Shown: in pieces, positions 8,715-17,774 of the stretch
Layout: the number at the start of each line of letters is the position of its first letter
Position numbering within the stretch: the stretch's first letter is position 1
DNA from: V1-33 sp964523105
Lineage (GTDB): Bacteria; Verrucomicrobiota; Verrucomicrobiia; Verrucomicrobiales; V1-33
Direction of reading: 5' to 3'
Assembly: GCA_964523105.1 (NCBI GenBank)
Contig: CAZFZN010000011.1
Coordinates: forward strand, 119,520-183,519
DNA: 64,000 nucleotides
Position numbers and translations under genes: made by a program
The notes under the pieces: model-generated
The model's input: only the letters and a program-made list of their open reading frames with translations
Database searches by the model: none
What the model was told of the DNA's origin: nothing

Positions 8715-10597
8715 GCCGTGGCGCTGATGGGCTTTTTCCACTGCTTCCACACCCACCGCGTCATCAGGCCCAGCATCAGAGCGCCGAAGGCGAAAAACGA
8801 CCAGTAGCGCTTCCAGACCGGAGGATCGGGAGGAAACGGCCGGTAGCTGATTTGCTTGCCGGGAAAGGAGCGGCGACCGTCCGGCGCGATGGTCTGGATG
8901 CGGAAATTGAAGGGCATGTGAGGCTTGAGATCGGGCACCGTGGCCGTGGCCCGCCGGCCCTCCACGGTGTAAGCGATTTCATCGCCGCAAGGCTCGAAGA
9001 CTTTGCCCAGCGGGCCGGTTTTGAGCCGCTGCAGGGTGGCGCGGTAGAGCTGGAATTTCCAGCCGTCTCCGGGCGGAAGGTCCCATGCGAAAGTGACTTC
9101 CGTGCCGGTATCCTTCACAATGGTGACTTCGTGAATGCGCGGCACGTTTATATCCTCCGTACCATCCACAACCAAACCGCCATCATTGGTGAGTGCCAGC
9201 TGCCGTATCTGATCCTCGGGAGTGCGGACACGAATATTGGCTTTGCGTCCCTGGATCAGTCGCAGGCCCGCCATTTTCCCCGGCATGGGCGGCAGCGCGG
9301 AAGGATCGATGCCCGCGCTGCACTCGACCGTGACAAGGTCGTCGCCGCCCTCGATGAGCAGTTCCGACTTGAACGTGCCGGCGGTATTCTTCGGCGGGAG
9401 CAGAGTGAATGCCGCCTCCGCCCCGGGCTCCAGCAGCATTCCGCTGTCAGGCACCGGCTTTTCGAGGCTGAAGTGCTCCGGCACTTTCATCTTCAGCGTG
9501 GCGGCGGCCCCGCCCTCGTTGAGCACGGTGAACGGAAGCTTCGCGTTCTGCAGGCTGAGGGCGGTGAGCCGTCCGAAGTGCAGCCCGAGACGCTTGTCGA
9601 GACCGTCGATAACTGTCAGGACCGCCGGCGAAGGCGCGGCCTTCAAGTCGCAGGTCTCGCTGTGCGCGCCGGCGGTCAGTTTCACCCGGCCGGAGCGGTC
9701 TTTGCCAGGGTCGGCCTCCACCGCGAGTGGCACGAGAGTCTGACCGCCAGGCGGAAGCGTGATTTCCTTTTCCACCTTGAGCCACTCCGGCGCCTCCAGC
9801 TTCAGCGTGACAGCATGGTCCTGATCCTGATTGGAAATCTCAATGCCGCCGGTGCGGGTGCGCGTTTCCTTTTGCCAGACCAGATCCGCGCGACCGGCCT
9901 TGAGGGCGAAGGGAGCGAGCACGGTGGCATCGAAGGTGATGCGGCGACCTTTTTCCAGTTCGAGCACTTCTTTGTGAGTGCCGACGGTGTCGGCGAGGCA
10001 GGAAATGCGGACATCGATTTCCGCTTCCGGGGCGAGGCGGAAAGATCCGTCCGCCGGATGCACCCACTTCCAGCCTTTCGGTGCGGGAAGCCTGGCCTCC
10101 CATGGGGCGGTGCCTCCGTTGCGGATCAGAAATGTGCGCTCCACCGGCTGGCCGAGGATGGTGCGCTTCACCTCCACGTTCTCGATGGTGTCGAGTTTGA
10201 CCGAGGGATCGGTGATGAGAATGGTGACGGTTTCAGGCTCGCCGACCGAGGAGCCAGGCACCTGCCCTGCGAAGGTGAAGCTGTCGCGGTTTCCTTTGCC
10301 GTCCGGCGAGGCGGTGTAAGTCACGGTGGCGTGGCTCGCGTCCTTTCGCTTCGGTTTGTCCTCGGCGAGACTTCCCAGCTTTGGCTTGTCGCGGATGATG
10401 AAGGTGATGTCGGAGCCGGTGCGGGTGCTGCCGCGCAGGGTAATGACCCTACTCTGTCCGCGCACGACACTGACTTCCTGCGCATAGACGCCGGGCGCGC
10501 CGCCATCGGCTTTGCTGTCTTTGACAGGCTTTTCGGCGCGGCGCTGCGCGTGCGCGGGCAGGCAGAGGAACAACAGGAGCAGGAACCGGGACATCAT
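8711..10597 (-). CDS. Secreted, C-terminally membrane-anchored multidomain Ig-like protein
   Basis: This 628-residue protein starts with a signal peptide (MMSRFLLLLFLCLPAHAQ) and ends with one transmembrane segment (FFAFGALMLGLMTRWVW) and a short basic tail. It is therefore probably anchored in the inner membrane with its body outside. The body is a chain of beta-sandwich modules: an early SVVRGQSRVITLRG/ITFIIRDKP region, an ASPM/hydin-like stretch (VERTFLIRNGGTAPWEARLP), and a fibronectin-III-like stretch near residues 500-600 (TEVTFAWDLPPGDGWKFQLY). Its function is unknown. It is 58 bp downstream of a response regulator and overlaps hemW by 4 bp. The two adjacent ATGs at 10597 and 10594 cannot be separated. 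Confidence 0.78.
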   Translation of the reverse strand: MMSRFLLLLFLCLPAHAQRRAEKPVKDSKADGGAPGVYAQEVSVVRGQSRVITLRGSTRTGSDITFIIRDKPKLGSLAEDKPKRKDASHATVTYTASPDGKGNRDSFTFAGQVPGSSVGEPETVTILITDPSVKLDTIENVEVKRTILGQPVERTFLIRNGGTAPWEARLPAPKGWKWVHPADGSFRLAPEAEIDVRISCLADTVGTHKEVLELEKGRRITFDATVLAPFALKAGRADLVWQKETRTRTGGIEISNQDQDHAVTLKLEAPEWLKVEKEITLPPGGQTLVPLAVEADPGKDRSGRVKLTAGAHSETCDLKAAPSPAVLTVIDGLDKRLGLHFGRLTALSLQNAKLPFTVLNEGGAAATLKMKVPEHFSLEKPVPDSGMLLEPGAEAAFTLLPPKNTAGTFKSELLIEGGDDLVTVECSAGIDPSALPPMPGKMAGLRLIQGRKANIRVRTPEDQIRQLALTNDGGLVVDGTEDINVPRIHEVTIVKDTGTEVTFAWDLPPGDGWKFQLYRATLQRLKTGPLGKVFEPCGDEIAYTVEGRRATATVPDLKPHMPFNFRIQTIAPDGRRSFPGKQISYRPFPPDPPVWKRYWSFFAFGALMLGLMTRWVWKQWKKPISATA

Positions 10598-10655
10598 GGA
10601 CGGAAAGTGGAGGCGGACCCTCCGCGGTGCAATGCGGGAGAACACGGGCGGGCAC

Positions 10656-11351
10656 TCAGTGTTCCAGCCGGTAACCGACACCGTGCACCGTGATGAGCCA
10701 GCGGGGACTGGCGGCGGAATCCCCCAGCTTCTTGCGCAACTGGGCCACGGTCTGGTCCAGCGTGCGCGTGGTCACGGCGGCGGCATTCATGCCCCACACG
10801 CTCTCCAGCAACTGGTCGCGCGTGAGCACACGCCCGCGGTGGCGGTAGAGATGCACCAGCAGCGAGCACTCGCGCGGCGAAAGCGAAACCTCCGCGCCCT
10901 CTCGGGAAATTGCGTGATTGGCGGGATCCACAAGCGAATCGCCGATGCGAAAACTGGCCGCCGCGCCGTCCGGGGAAGTGCTGAATTCGGTGGCCCGCCG
11001 CAGCAGCGCATGAATGCGCGCCGTGAGTTCAGGGAGGCTGAACGGCTTGGTCACGTAGTCATCCGCGCCGCATTCCAGGCCGATGATCTTGTCCTGCTCC
11101 TGGCCTTTGGCGGTGAGCATGAGGATGGGCACCCGCACCCCGGCCGCGCGCAAATCCCGGCAGCATTCATAACCGTTACGACCCGGCATCATCACGTCCA
11201 TCACGATGAGGTCGGGCTGAAACGCGGCGAGGGTCCGCTCCACGAGCGCATCGCCCCGCTCGCAGGCGGCCGTCTCGTATCCCCCGGCGGACAGCACCTC
11301 CTCCAGCCCGAAACGGATCGAGGCGTCGTCTTCCACAATGAGGATTTTCAT
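10656..11351 (-). CDS. OmpR/PhoB-type response regulator without adjacent kinase
   Basis: This 231-residue cytoplasmic transcription factor has a receiver domain with acidic pocket E7, D8 and D9, phospho-acceptor D52 in LIVMDVMMPG and K102 in DYVTKPFS. The C-terminal winged helix ends TVHGVGYRLEH and includes ECSLLVHLYRHRGRVLTRDQ (positions about 163-182). The start at 11351 places the receiver at the N-terminus; the longer frame adds an unrelated arginine-rich stretch. No histidine kinase is nearby, so its signal is unknown. It leads a probable transcript with the anchored protein and hemW. Confidence 0.92.
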   Translation of the reverse strand: MKILIVEDDASIRFGLEEVLSAGGYETAACERGDALVERTLAAFQPDLIVMDVMMPGRNGYECCRDLRAAGVRVPILMLTAKGQEQDKIIGLECGADDYVTKPFSLPELTARIHALLRRATEFSTSPDGAAASFRIGDSLVDPANHAISREGAEVSLSPRECSLLVHLYRHRGRVLTRDQLLESVWGMNAAAVTTRTLDQTVAQLRKKLGDSAASPRWLITVHGVGYRLEH

Positions 11352-11468
11352 GGCGGAACGCTGTGCGGAGCCGCGCCGCCGGTGCAAGGGCACGCGGCAA
11401 ATTCCCCGCGCAAAATCTTGCCAGCAGCGGGCAGCCCGTTACACTCGGCGCCAAATTCGCCCTCACTC

Positions 11469-12335
11469 ATGCTTCGGATTCTTCTCTGCCTGCTCGCCGC
11501 CTCCACCGCCGGAGCGGTCACCTATTCAGTGGACGCAGTCGTGACGGCGCCCGCCCCGACGCAGTTCTACGTCTATCGCGAGAATGCCCCGGGGCAGCTG
11601 GTGCTGGACAACACGCACCCGGTGACCACCGCCCTTCAGGGAACCGCCGGCGCCGCAGGCGGCAATGTCGAGCTTTTCGCGACCGGAGACCTCGACCCCA
11701 ACTACCAGGATCCGGCCAATGGTCAGCCGTTTTCCAGCGTGCCGCTGGTTTCCCTGACCGGCACGGCCAACAACGCGGCCTTTACGATCACGAGCCTCAA
11801 CGGCAGCAGCTGGTTCACAACCACCGGCGGGGCCTATGATACGAGCTTTGGAGCCGCCAACCTCGCCAACGTCTGGTACAACCAGTTCATCGACGCCGTC
11901 GTGTCGAAGATGACCAACGCGCTTCTCATCGGCGCGGTCAATGCCAGCCGCGGCACCATCTACGACCTGTTCCGCGACCAGGGGGGCTTCACTGAATTCT
12001 CCGACCCCAACATCTCCCATCTCTTTGAAGACGCCGGGCAGTTCAATATCGGCCTCGCTGGATTCATCGACCAGTCGCCCCGGCTGCGGTCGCTGCTGCC
12101 GGATTTCGCCGCTTTCATTCCCGACGGCGTCCAAGCCAGCGAAGTGGTGATGGTCAACGGCGTGCCGCGCTACAGCTTTAGCGCCGTGCCCAGCGGGGTG
12201 ACGCTGAACGATACTTTCGGGTCCTTTACCGGGACCTACGTGATTCTGGCGCCGGCACCCCAAATTCCGGAACCGGCAGTGACCGGGCTCTCCCTGCTGG
12301 CCGGGTTGGCCCTGCTGCACCGGCGGGAACGCTGA
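11469..12335 (+). CDS. PEP-CTERM sorting domain protein
   Basis: This is a 288-residue exported protein. It has a signal peptide (MLRILLCLLAASTAGAV), a middle region rich in Gly, Asn, Thr and Ser with no recognised catalytic motif, and a C-terminal sorting signal IPEPAVTGLSLLAGLALLHRRER, split here as IPEPAVTGLSLL and AGLALLHRRER. The Pro-Glu-Pro motif, hydrophobic helix and basic tail are the known substrate of exosortase, which links such proteins to the cell surface or exopolysaccharide. No exosortase gene is in the window. The ATG at 11469 is set by the signal peptide. It diverges from the response regulator. Confidence 0.85.
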   Translation: MLRILLCLLAASTAGAVTYSVDAVVTAPAPTQFYVYRENAPGQLVLDNTHPVTTALQGTAGAAGGNVELFATGDLDPNYQDPANGQPFSSVPLVSLTGTANNAAFTITSLNGSSWFTTTGGAYDTSFGAANLANVWYNQFIDAVVSKMTNALLIGAVNASRGTIYDLFRDQGGFTEFSDPNISHLFEDAGQFNIGLAGFIDQSPRLRSLLPDFAAFIPDGVQASEVVMVNGVPRYSFSAVPSGVTLNDTFGSFTGTYVILAPAPQIPEPAVTGLSLLAGLALLHRRER

Positions 12336-12366
12336 CGCAGCCCGGTGCGGGGTGATGCCGCCACAG

Positions 12367-12852
12367 TCAGGCCACCGACATCCTTCCCGGGCTGCCGTAG
12401 TCGTGACGCCGGAACGGTTTCCACTTCCCGCTGCGATCCTCATCCTGATGGACCGCCTGTGAACTCTCGCAGAGCTGCGGAAGCGCTGCGGGAGAGGGGG
12501 CAACGAGGACGAACGGACTCACGGGAGCCATCCGGGGGGCGAATATCAGCATGCGGCAGTGCGGGCAGGGTGCCGCCTGCCCGTCGTAGTCGGACGGGTT
12601 CCGGATGAACAGCACCGCGAAACACGACGGACAATTGAACCCCAGCTGCGGAGCCGTCACGGCCGCAGACAACTCACAAACCTGCGGCCGCGGTTCCGGC
12701 GCCAAACCAGCGCCACCCGAACTGAGCGCAGGGCCGGGTTCAGTGAAGGCTGCCGCCGCACAGAGCGGGCAGGATTGCAGGGTCCGGCCGCCCGGTCCGA
12801 TTGACCAGTAGGATTCGCCGCAAATACTGCAGGCTCGTATGGGGCTGCTCAT
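12367..12852 (-). CDS. Small protein with three zinc-ribbon-like cysteine pairs
   Basis: I do not recognise a family. The 161-residue protein has CSICGESYW near the start, CPLCAAA about 30 residues later, and then CPSCFAVLF and CPHCRMLIF. Four CxxC knuckles of this kind suggest two zinc ribbons, possibly for nucleic-acid or protein binding. The C-terminal third is low-complexity and ends in a basic stretch. The start is placed at the ATG at 12852 just before the first cysteine pair. Upstream in-frame starts at 12864 and 12924 are possible. It diverges from the DNA glycosylase gene at 12933 and converges with the PEP-CTERM gene. Confidence 0.6.
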   Translation of the reverse strand: MSSPIRACSICGESYWSIGPGGRTLQSCPLCAAAAFTEPGPALSSGGAGLAPEPRPQVCELSAAVTAPQLGFNCPSCFAVLFIRNPSDYDGQAAPCPHCRMLIFAPRMAPVSPFVLVAPSPAALPQLCESSQAVHQDEDRSGKWKPFRRHDYGSPGRMSVA

Positions 12853-12932
12853 GGTCCGCCACATAACCCGCACTCGTTCCCTGCGGCAAATGAATAGTTC
12901 GGATTTCTGTAATAAATGAAACAACCCATATC

Positions 12933-13835
12933 ATGGCAGTAGTGCTGTCAGCTTTGGACCAGATAGAATTACCAGACTGGCCTTTCGACCTCGAGGCCAC
13001 GCTGAATTCAGGTCAGGTTTTCCACTGGTCGCCGCACGAGGGAGGTTTTGTGGGCACCATCGGAGAGGAAGTCATCTTCCTCGCCCAGCCTGCGAGAGAC
13101 AAAATCCTCTGCACCGCGGGAGCAGCCGAATTGGCAAAAGAATACCTCGGATTGCGTCATGATTTTCTAGAAATTAGCGCAACGTTTCCTTCTACTGATA
13201 ATGTGCTAAAGTCAGCAATTGCATATAATCCTGGACTTCGGATCATCAGCCAGCCCAAATGGGAATGTCTGGCCACTTTCATCACCTCTTCTCTAAAACA
13301 GGTCCAGCACATCCGGCAAATTTCCCAAAAACTTCGACAACGATTCGGGCGAAGCGTTTGTGCGCCGGGCCTGCCGGTGCAATTTGCCTACCCGACGCCC
13401 GAAGCCCTGGCCCAAGCCGGCGAATCGGCCCTTCGCGAGTGCGGTCTGGGTTATCGCGCCGCCTTTCTGCATCAGGCCGCCGTGGCCCTCAGCGGGGGAA
13501 AGTTTAAGATAAACGAAATATCTGGACTCTCTGACAAAGAAGCGATTGCGGAACTTTGCACGCTTCACGGTGTCGGCGAAAAGATCGCCTCGTGCGCCCT
13601 GCTGTTTGGCTGGGGAAGACATGGAGTGTTTCCGATCGATGTGTGGATCGAGCGGACGCTGCGGCAGTTGTATTTTCCAGAGCGCCGGGCAGTCACAGCC
13701 CGCGAAGTGCGGGAGTTCGCGCTGCGGCATTTCGGGCCCTGCCGCGGCTATGCCCAGCAGTTCCTGTTTCACTGGGCGAGGCTGACCAAATGCGGCACGG
13801 TGCATGGACCGCGGCGTGTTGACGCCGGGGCGTGA
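12933..13835 (+). CDS. ogg: OGG1-type 8-oxoguanine DNA glycosylase/AP lyase
   Basis: This is a base-excision repair enzyme of the HhH-GPD superfamily. The helix-hairpin-helix TLHGVGEKIASCALLFGWGR carries the Schiff-base lysine K217. The catalytic aspartate is D236 in VFPIDVWIERTL. The 19-residue K-to-D spacing equals that of human OGG1 (K249/D268). The N-terminal domain begins LPDWPFDLEATLNSGQVFHW, typical of the OGG1 N-domain rather than of MutY or Nth. No iron-sulfur cysteine cluster is seen, which is normal for OGG1. The length is 300 residues. It should remove 8-oxoguanine paired with cytosine and then nick the abasic site. Confidence 0.88.
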   Translation: MAVVLSALDQIELPDWPFDLEATLNSGQVFHWSPHEGGFVGTIGEEVIFLAQPARDKILCTAGAAELAKEYLGLRHDFLEISATFPSTDNVLKSAIAYNPGLRIISQPKWECLATFITSSLKQVQHIRQISQKLRQRFGRSVCAPGLPVQFAYPTPEALAQAGESALRECGLGYRAAFLHQAAVALSGGKFKINEISGLSDKEAIAELCTLHGVGEKIASCALLFGWGRHGVFPIDVWIERTLRQLYFPERRAVTAREVREFALRHFGPCRGYAQQFLFHWARLTKCGTVHGPRRVDAGA

Positions 13836-13841
13836 GTCCTG

Positions 13842-16148
13842 CTATTTCCGGGCGCTGTCGCCCCGTCGTTTTTGGAAGGGCACGCTCTCGACGATGCCAA
13901 GGATCATGCTCTGAAACGAATTCTCCTCCTTCGCCATCCGGGCCAGAATGCCATCGATGGCAGGTCGATCGAACGGCTCCACTCCCCTGCCCAGGGCATA
14001 CGTCAGCATTTTTTTAACGACATTGCGCAGGAAGGCGTCCCGGCGGTCGGTCAGAAAGATCTGCGTCAAGTCGGCGGCATTGTTGAACTTCTGTCCTGTC
14101 GTGAGCACGCCGCTGGCATCCACGGGAGCGGGACCGTCCATGTCGCGCCACTTTCCGACGGCATCGAAGTGCTCCAGGGCGAAGCCCGGCGGGTCCACGA
14201 GGCTGTGGCAATTGGCGCATCCTGGCTTGCTGCGGTGCGCCTCGAGTCGCTGCCGCACACTGGCTCCGGCCTCAACTTTGGCCCCCTCCTCCAGGGCCGG
14301 GACATTGGGCGGCGGGGGCGGGGCGGTGATGCCGAGGATGTTTTCCAGCAGCCATTTCCCGCGCTTTACCGGGCTGGTACGGGTGCTGTCGCTGGTCACC
14401 GTGAGGACGCTGGCGTGCGTGAGCACCCCGCGGCGGTTGGAGCCGGGCGGCAGTTTTACCAGCCGGAAATCGCCCCCGCTGACCCCGCCGATGCCATAAT
14501 GTTTCGCGAGGGACTCGTTCAGAAATGTGTAGTCAGCGGCGAGGAACTCGGTCACGGGCCGGTTTTGCTGCATGATATGCCGGAAGAACTCTTCGGTTTC
14601 GCGCCGCATGGCATCGCGGAGGGCGGGAGAAAATTCGGGGAACCGCCCTTTGTCGGGCGCAGCGGACTTCAGGCTGCGGATTTCCAGCCACTGTCCGCCG
14701 AAGTTTTCGGGAAGGGCGCGCGCCTTCGGGTCTTTGAGCATGCGCAGGACCTGGGCCTCGAGATTCCCGCGCAACTGGTTGCGGAACGCCAGCGAGAGCA
14801 ACTCATCATCCGGCATGCTGCTCCAGAGCCAGTAACTGAGCCGTGAGGCGAGGGCGAATTCACTCAATTCCACCACCTTGGCGGGATTGTTGGCCTCCGG
14901 CTGCCACTCGATGCGATAAATGAAGTACGGAGACACCATCACCGCCTTCATCGCGATCCGCAGACTGTCCCGCCATGGTTCGCCTTCTTTGCGGGCGGCC
15001 TGGTAGATGGTCATGAGCCGGTCCACCTCGGCCGGCAGTGCCGCGCGGCGGAACGCCCGGTTGGTGAATTCCTGGAGGATGGTCCGCGCGGCGGCATCCG
15101 TCTCGCCCTGTTTGAGGCCGGCGGCGAAAATGCGTTCTGCGGCCGCGCTGAGCGGGCGGGCCGCGGTCTTGAACGGCCCCTCGATCTGCACGCCGGCAAT
15201 GCACAGATTGCGGTCCCGTCGTTTGGCGTCGGGAAACTTCTCGTCGTAGTAGTCGTTGAGGAACGAAACACTGATGCGATGACTGCCGCGGCGGAACTGC
15301 ACCCGCTGCTCGACAATCTGCGCCTTGTCGGCCGTATCGGCGGTAATGTCGGACTGTTTCGCCGGCTGCTGGTCCGCCCGGAGACTGACCTTCACCGGCT
15401 CATCGCCGGCCTGGTCTCCCCACGCCCGCAGCCGCAGGGCATATTCCCCGTCCGCCGGGGCGTCGAAATTGAAGAACGCCTCGCCGGCGGTGGTCAGGTG
15501 CCGCACCGCCTTGTCCGCATGGTGAGCCCCGCCCTGTCCTTTGAAATTCGCATGGGAGAAATTCGACTTCACCGGGGCCGGCGGCGCGGCGGGAATGGCC
15601 TCCGCGAGCACGCGATCCGCTGCGATCAGATAGCGCTCCATCAAAATCGGCGGCAGTGCCAGCACGTCCCCGATGTTGTCGAAACCATAGCCGGTATCGT
15701 CGTCCGGAAATTCATCCGCCGGGCGCGACGTCGCGCCGAGCAAATCCCGCACCGTGTTGTTATACTCCACCTTGTTAAGCCGCCGGATGGTGACTCGCCC
15801 GGGATCGGGCGCACCGGGATCGACGGGATGGAGCACGCTGTCGAGCCATTGCACCAGCATTTCCCGCTCCTCTTTGGACGGCTGCGTCTTCTTGTCCGTC
15901 GGGGGCATGGTCCACTGTTCGATGTGAAACATGGCGCCGGTCCAGAGCTTCCGGTTCCGCGCGATGGCGGCTTCGTCCTTGTCGTTGTCGAGGACGACAT
16001 CACCCTTGCTCGCGCCGTCGCCGTGGCAGTCCCAGCAGTACTTTTCCAGCACCGGACGGACGTCTTTGACGTAGGACAGCGGAGCCGCCAGGCTGAGGAC
16101 GGGCGCGAGCAGGAAAAGGGCGGGAGCGTAACGGACCAATACGGGCAT
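13842..16148 (-). CDS. Secreted c-type cytochrome with DUF1587/1595/1592/1588/1585 domains
   Basis: This 768-residue exported protein belongs to the large PVC-group family with these DUFs in fixed order. The signal peptide MPVLVRYAPALFLLAPVLSL is followed by a heme-binding motif CWDCH (C38, C41, H42). A DUF1587-like segment RLNKVEYNNTVRDLLG comes next, then a carbohydrate-binding-like region, and the DUF1592 core (LASRLSYWLWSSMPDDELLS). DUF1588 has a second CANCH motif in GCANCHSLVDPPGFALEHFD, and DUF1585 closes the protein. The role is thought to be oxidative or degradative but is not established. A GTG at 16187 is an alternative start. A DUF1552 partner, common for this family, is absent. 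It lies close behind pdhB, which may be only chance. Confidence 0.9.
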   Translation of the reverse strand: MPVLVRYAPALFLLAPVLSLAAPLSYVKDVRPVLEKYCWDCHGDGASKGDVVLDNDKDEAAIARNRKLWTGAMFHIEQWTMPPTDKKTQPSKEEREMLVQWLDSVLHPVDPGAPDPGRVTIRRLNKVEYNNTVRDLLGATSRPADEFPDDDTGYGFDNIGDVLALPPILMERYLIAADRVLAEAIPAAPPAPVKSNFSHANFKGQGGAHHADKAVRHLTTAGEAFFNFDAPADGEYALRLRAWGDQAGDEPVKVSLRADQQPAKQSDITADTADKAQIVEQRVQFRRGSHRISVSFLNDYYDEKFPDAKRRDRNLCIAGVQIEGPFKTAARPLSAAAERIFAAGLKQGETDAAARTILQEFTNRAFRRAALPAEVDRLMTIYQAARKEGEPWRDSLRIAMKAVMVSPYFIYRIEWQPEANNPAKVVELSEFALASRLSYWLWSSMPDDELLSLAFRNQLRGNLEAQVLRMLKDPKARALPENFGGQWLEIRSLKSAAPDKGRFPEFSPALRDAMRRETEEFFRHIMQQNRPVTEFLAADYTFLNESLAKHYGIGGVSGGDFRLVKLPPGSNRRGVLTHASVLTVTSDSTRTSPVKRGKWLLENILGITAPPPPPNVPALEEGAKVEAGASVRQRLEAHRSKPGCANCHSLVDPPGFALEHFDAVGKWRDMDGPAPVDASGVLTTGQKFNNAADLTQIFLTDRRDAFLRNVVKKMLTYALGRGVEPFDRPAIDGILARMAKEENSFQSMILGIVESVPFQKRRGDSARK

Positions 16149-16196
16149 GAGGCTGAACGATACGGCGGCGCTGCGGGGGTGTTTCACCCGCAGGCG

Positions 16197-17171
16197 TCAC
16201 ACGATCTCCAGCACTTTGGCAATCACCTGCTCCGGATAGGGCAGCTGCAGTTTCTCCAGCGGCGGACTGTAAATCGCCGGGGCGTCCACGGCGCTGATGC
16301 GCTGCACCGGGGCATCGAGATCATCGAAGGCCTTGTCGCTGATGAGGCTGGCAATTTGCGCGCCGACGCCGCAGAACGGCTTGTTCTCCTCCACATAAAT
16401 CGCGCGGTGTGTTTTGCGGACGGATTCCAGAATCGTGTCCTCGTCCAGCGGCCGGATGCTGCGCAAGTCCACGACTTCGCAGTCGATGTTATGTTCAGCG
16501 GCGAGGACTTCCGCAGCCTTGAGGCAGGTCATGACCGCACGCCCGTGGCAGATCAGGGAAATATCGCTGCCCTGACGCTTCATATCGGCGACCCCGATGG
16601 GAATCGTGTATTCGCCCTCGGGCACTTCGCCGCTCTCGCCATAAAGCATGATGTTCTCCATGACATACACGGGATCGTTGTCGCGGATGGCGGACTTCAT
16701 GAGGCCCTTGGCGTCGTAGGGCGTGGCCGGGCAGACGACTTTAAGGCCGGGCGTATTGGCGATGAAATTTTCCGGTGTGTGGCTGTGGGTGGCCCCCACG
16801 TTGTTGCCTCCGTTCGCCGGACCGCGGATCACGATGGGGCAATTGATTTTGCCGCCGCTCATGTAGCGGATGCTGGAGGCGTTGTTGATGATCTGATCCC
16901 ATGCGACGTAGGCGAAGCTCCAGAACATCAGTTCCATCACCGGCCGAATGCCGAACATGGAGGCCCCGATGCCCATGCCGATGAATCCGGCCTCGCTGAT
17001 CGGTGTGTCCACCACACGCTTGTCGCCCCATTTCTTCCAGAGGCCCTCCGTGACTTTGTAGGCTCCGTCGTACTGGGCGACCTCCTCGCCCATGATCACG
17101 ACATTCTCGTCGCGGGCGAGTTCTTCATCGAGGGCGTGGCGGAGGGCTTCGCGGTAGGTGATGACGGGCAT
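16197..17171 (-). CDS. pdhB: Pyruvate dehydrogenase E1 component beta subunit
   Basis: With PdhA this cytoplasmic subunit forms the thiamine-diphosphate-dependent E1 that decarboxylates pyruvate and acetylates lipoyl-E2. The start MPVITYREALRHALDEEL and MGEEVAQYDGAYKVTEGL are typical, and the latter holds the glutamate that activates the cofactor. PISEAGFIGMGIGASMFG and the C-terminal transketolase domain (VVDLRSIRPLDEDTI, VEENKPFCGVG) complete a normal 324-residue chain. The ATG at 17171 is set by the family start. It is separated from pdhA by a toxin-antitoxin pair, which is unusual because E1 alpha and beta genes are normally adjacent. No E2 or E3 gene is seen in the window. Confidence 0.95.
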   Translation of the reverse strand: MPVITYREALRHALDEELARDENVVIMGEEVAQYDGAYKVTEGLWKKWGDKRVVDTPISEAGFIGMGIGASMFGIRPVMELMFWSFAYVAWDQIINNASSIRYMSGGKINCPIVIRGPANGGNNVGATHSHTPENFIANTPGLKVVCPATPYDAKGLMKSAIRDNDPVYVMENIMLYGESGEVPEGEYTIPIGVADMKRQGSDISLICHGRAVMTCLKAAEVLAAEHNIDCEVVDLRSIRPLDEDTILESVRKTHRAIYVEENKPFCGVGAQIASLISDKAFDDLDAPVQRISAVDAPAIYSPPLEKLQLPYPEQVIAKVLEIV

Positions 17172-17241
17172 GGAGGGAGATGGGAGGAGGATTCGGCAGC
17201 GGGAAAAACACCGGGAGGGATCATTTCGCAAGGAGACAGCT

Positions 17242-17541
17242 TCAGGAACCGGACACCCGATCATGCCAGTAATCCGGCCTGCGCCGTGCATGGGCAACCA
17301 CAAGGATGACGACCTGCTCAGGCTCGACCGCAAAGATGATGGAGTAAGGGTAGCGCTTCATGCGAGCCTTGCGGGTGCCGCCGCGGGCCGGCGGGAACCG
17401 TTCCGGCATGTGCATGATGTCTGTAACGAGGGAACGGAAGGCGGAGAGAAACCGCTGCCCGTTGCGAATGGAGTCTTTGGCGTACCAGTCGGCCGCATCC
17501 GACAGTTCCATCTGCGCCCGGCGATCTATGCGGTAGTTCAC
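17242..17541 (-). CDS. RelE/ParE-type toxin
   Basis: This 99-residue protein has the ParE/RelE plasmid-stabilisation layout. An N-terminal strand and helix VNYRIDRRAQMELSDAADWY are followed by the helix RFLSAFRSLVTDIMHMPERF and strands RMKRYPYSIIFAVEPEQVVI and LVVAHARRRPDYW; the last is the usual C-terminal signature. Such toxins cut ribosome-bound mRNA or poison gyrase; which of these applies is not visible. The GTG start at 17541 overlaps the antitoxin stop (GTGA), so the pair is translationally coupled with the antitoxin first. It lies between pdhA and pdhB on their strand. Confidence 0.88.
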   Translation of the reverse strand: MNYRIDRRAQMELSDAADWYAKDSIRNGQRFLSAFRSLVTDIMHMPERFPPARGGTRKARMKRYPYSIIFAVEPEQVVILVVAHARRRPDYWHDRVSGS

Positions 17542-17771
17542 AAGCCAACACGTTGCTCCAGGCTGCGCAGTGTTTGCTCCAGCGGCAGCAGTGTGGCCCG
17601 GCCCGCACGAACATCCTCCAGACGAAGCGCGGCTTCGTTTTCCCATGAAGTTTCAATTTCCGCGAGTTCCTCGGCGGAAAGGTCATTCGCCAGCAACTCC
17701 TCTCCCAGCAAAACCCTTTCCTGCGGTGGCAACGCCATCGCCTCTGCACGGATTTGTTCGAGAGTCATCAT
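17538..17771 (-). CDS. Addiction-module antitoxin (TIGR02574-like)
   Basis: This is a 77-residue, mostly helical, acidic protein of the 'addiction module component' family found upstream of RelE/ParE toxins. The N-terminal helix MTLEQIRAEAMALPPQERVL followed by LGEELLAND and a C-terminal acidic helix is the family pattern. It should bind and neutralise the toxin. It starts only 3 bp after the pdhA stop and overlaps the toxin by 4 bp. The pair may therefore be transcribed with the pyruvate dehydrogenase genes, unless it has its own promoter inside pdhA. Two adjacent ATGs (17771 and 17768) are possible starts. Confidence 0.85.
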   Translation of the reverse strand: MMTLEQIRAEAMALPPQERVLLGEELLANDLSAEELAEIETSWENEAALRLEDVRAGRATLLPLEQTLRSLEQRVGL

Positions 17772-17774
17772 GGC

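Noticed and set aside
12336..12366. Terminator between the convergent PEP-CTERM and zinc-ribbon genes
   Set aside because: The 31-bp gap has no strong stem with a T tract.
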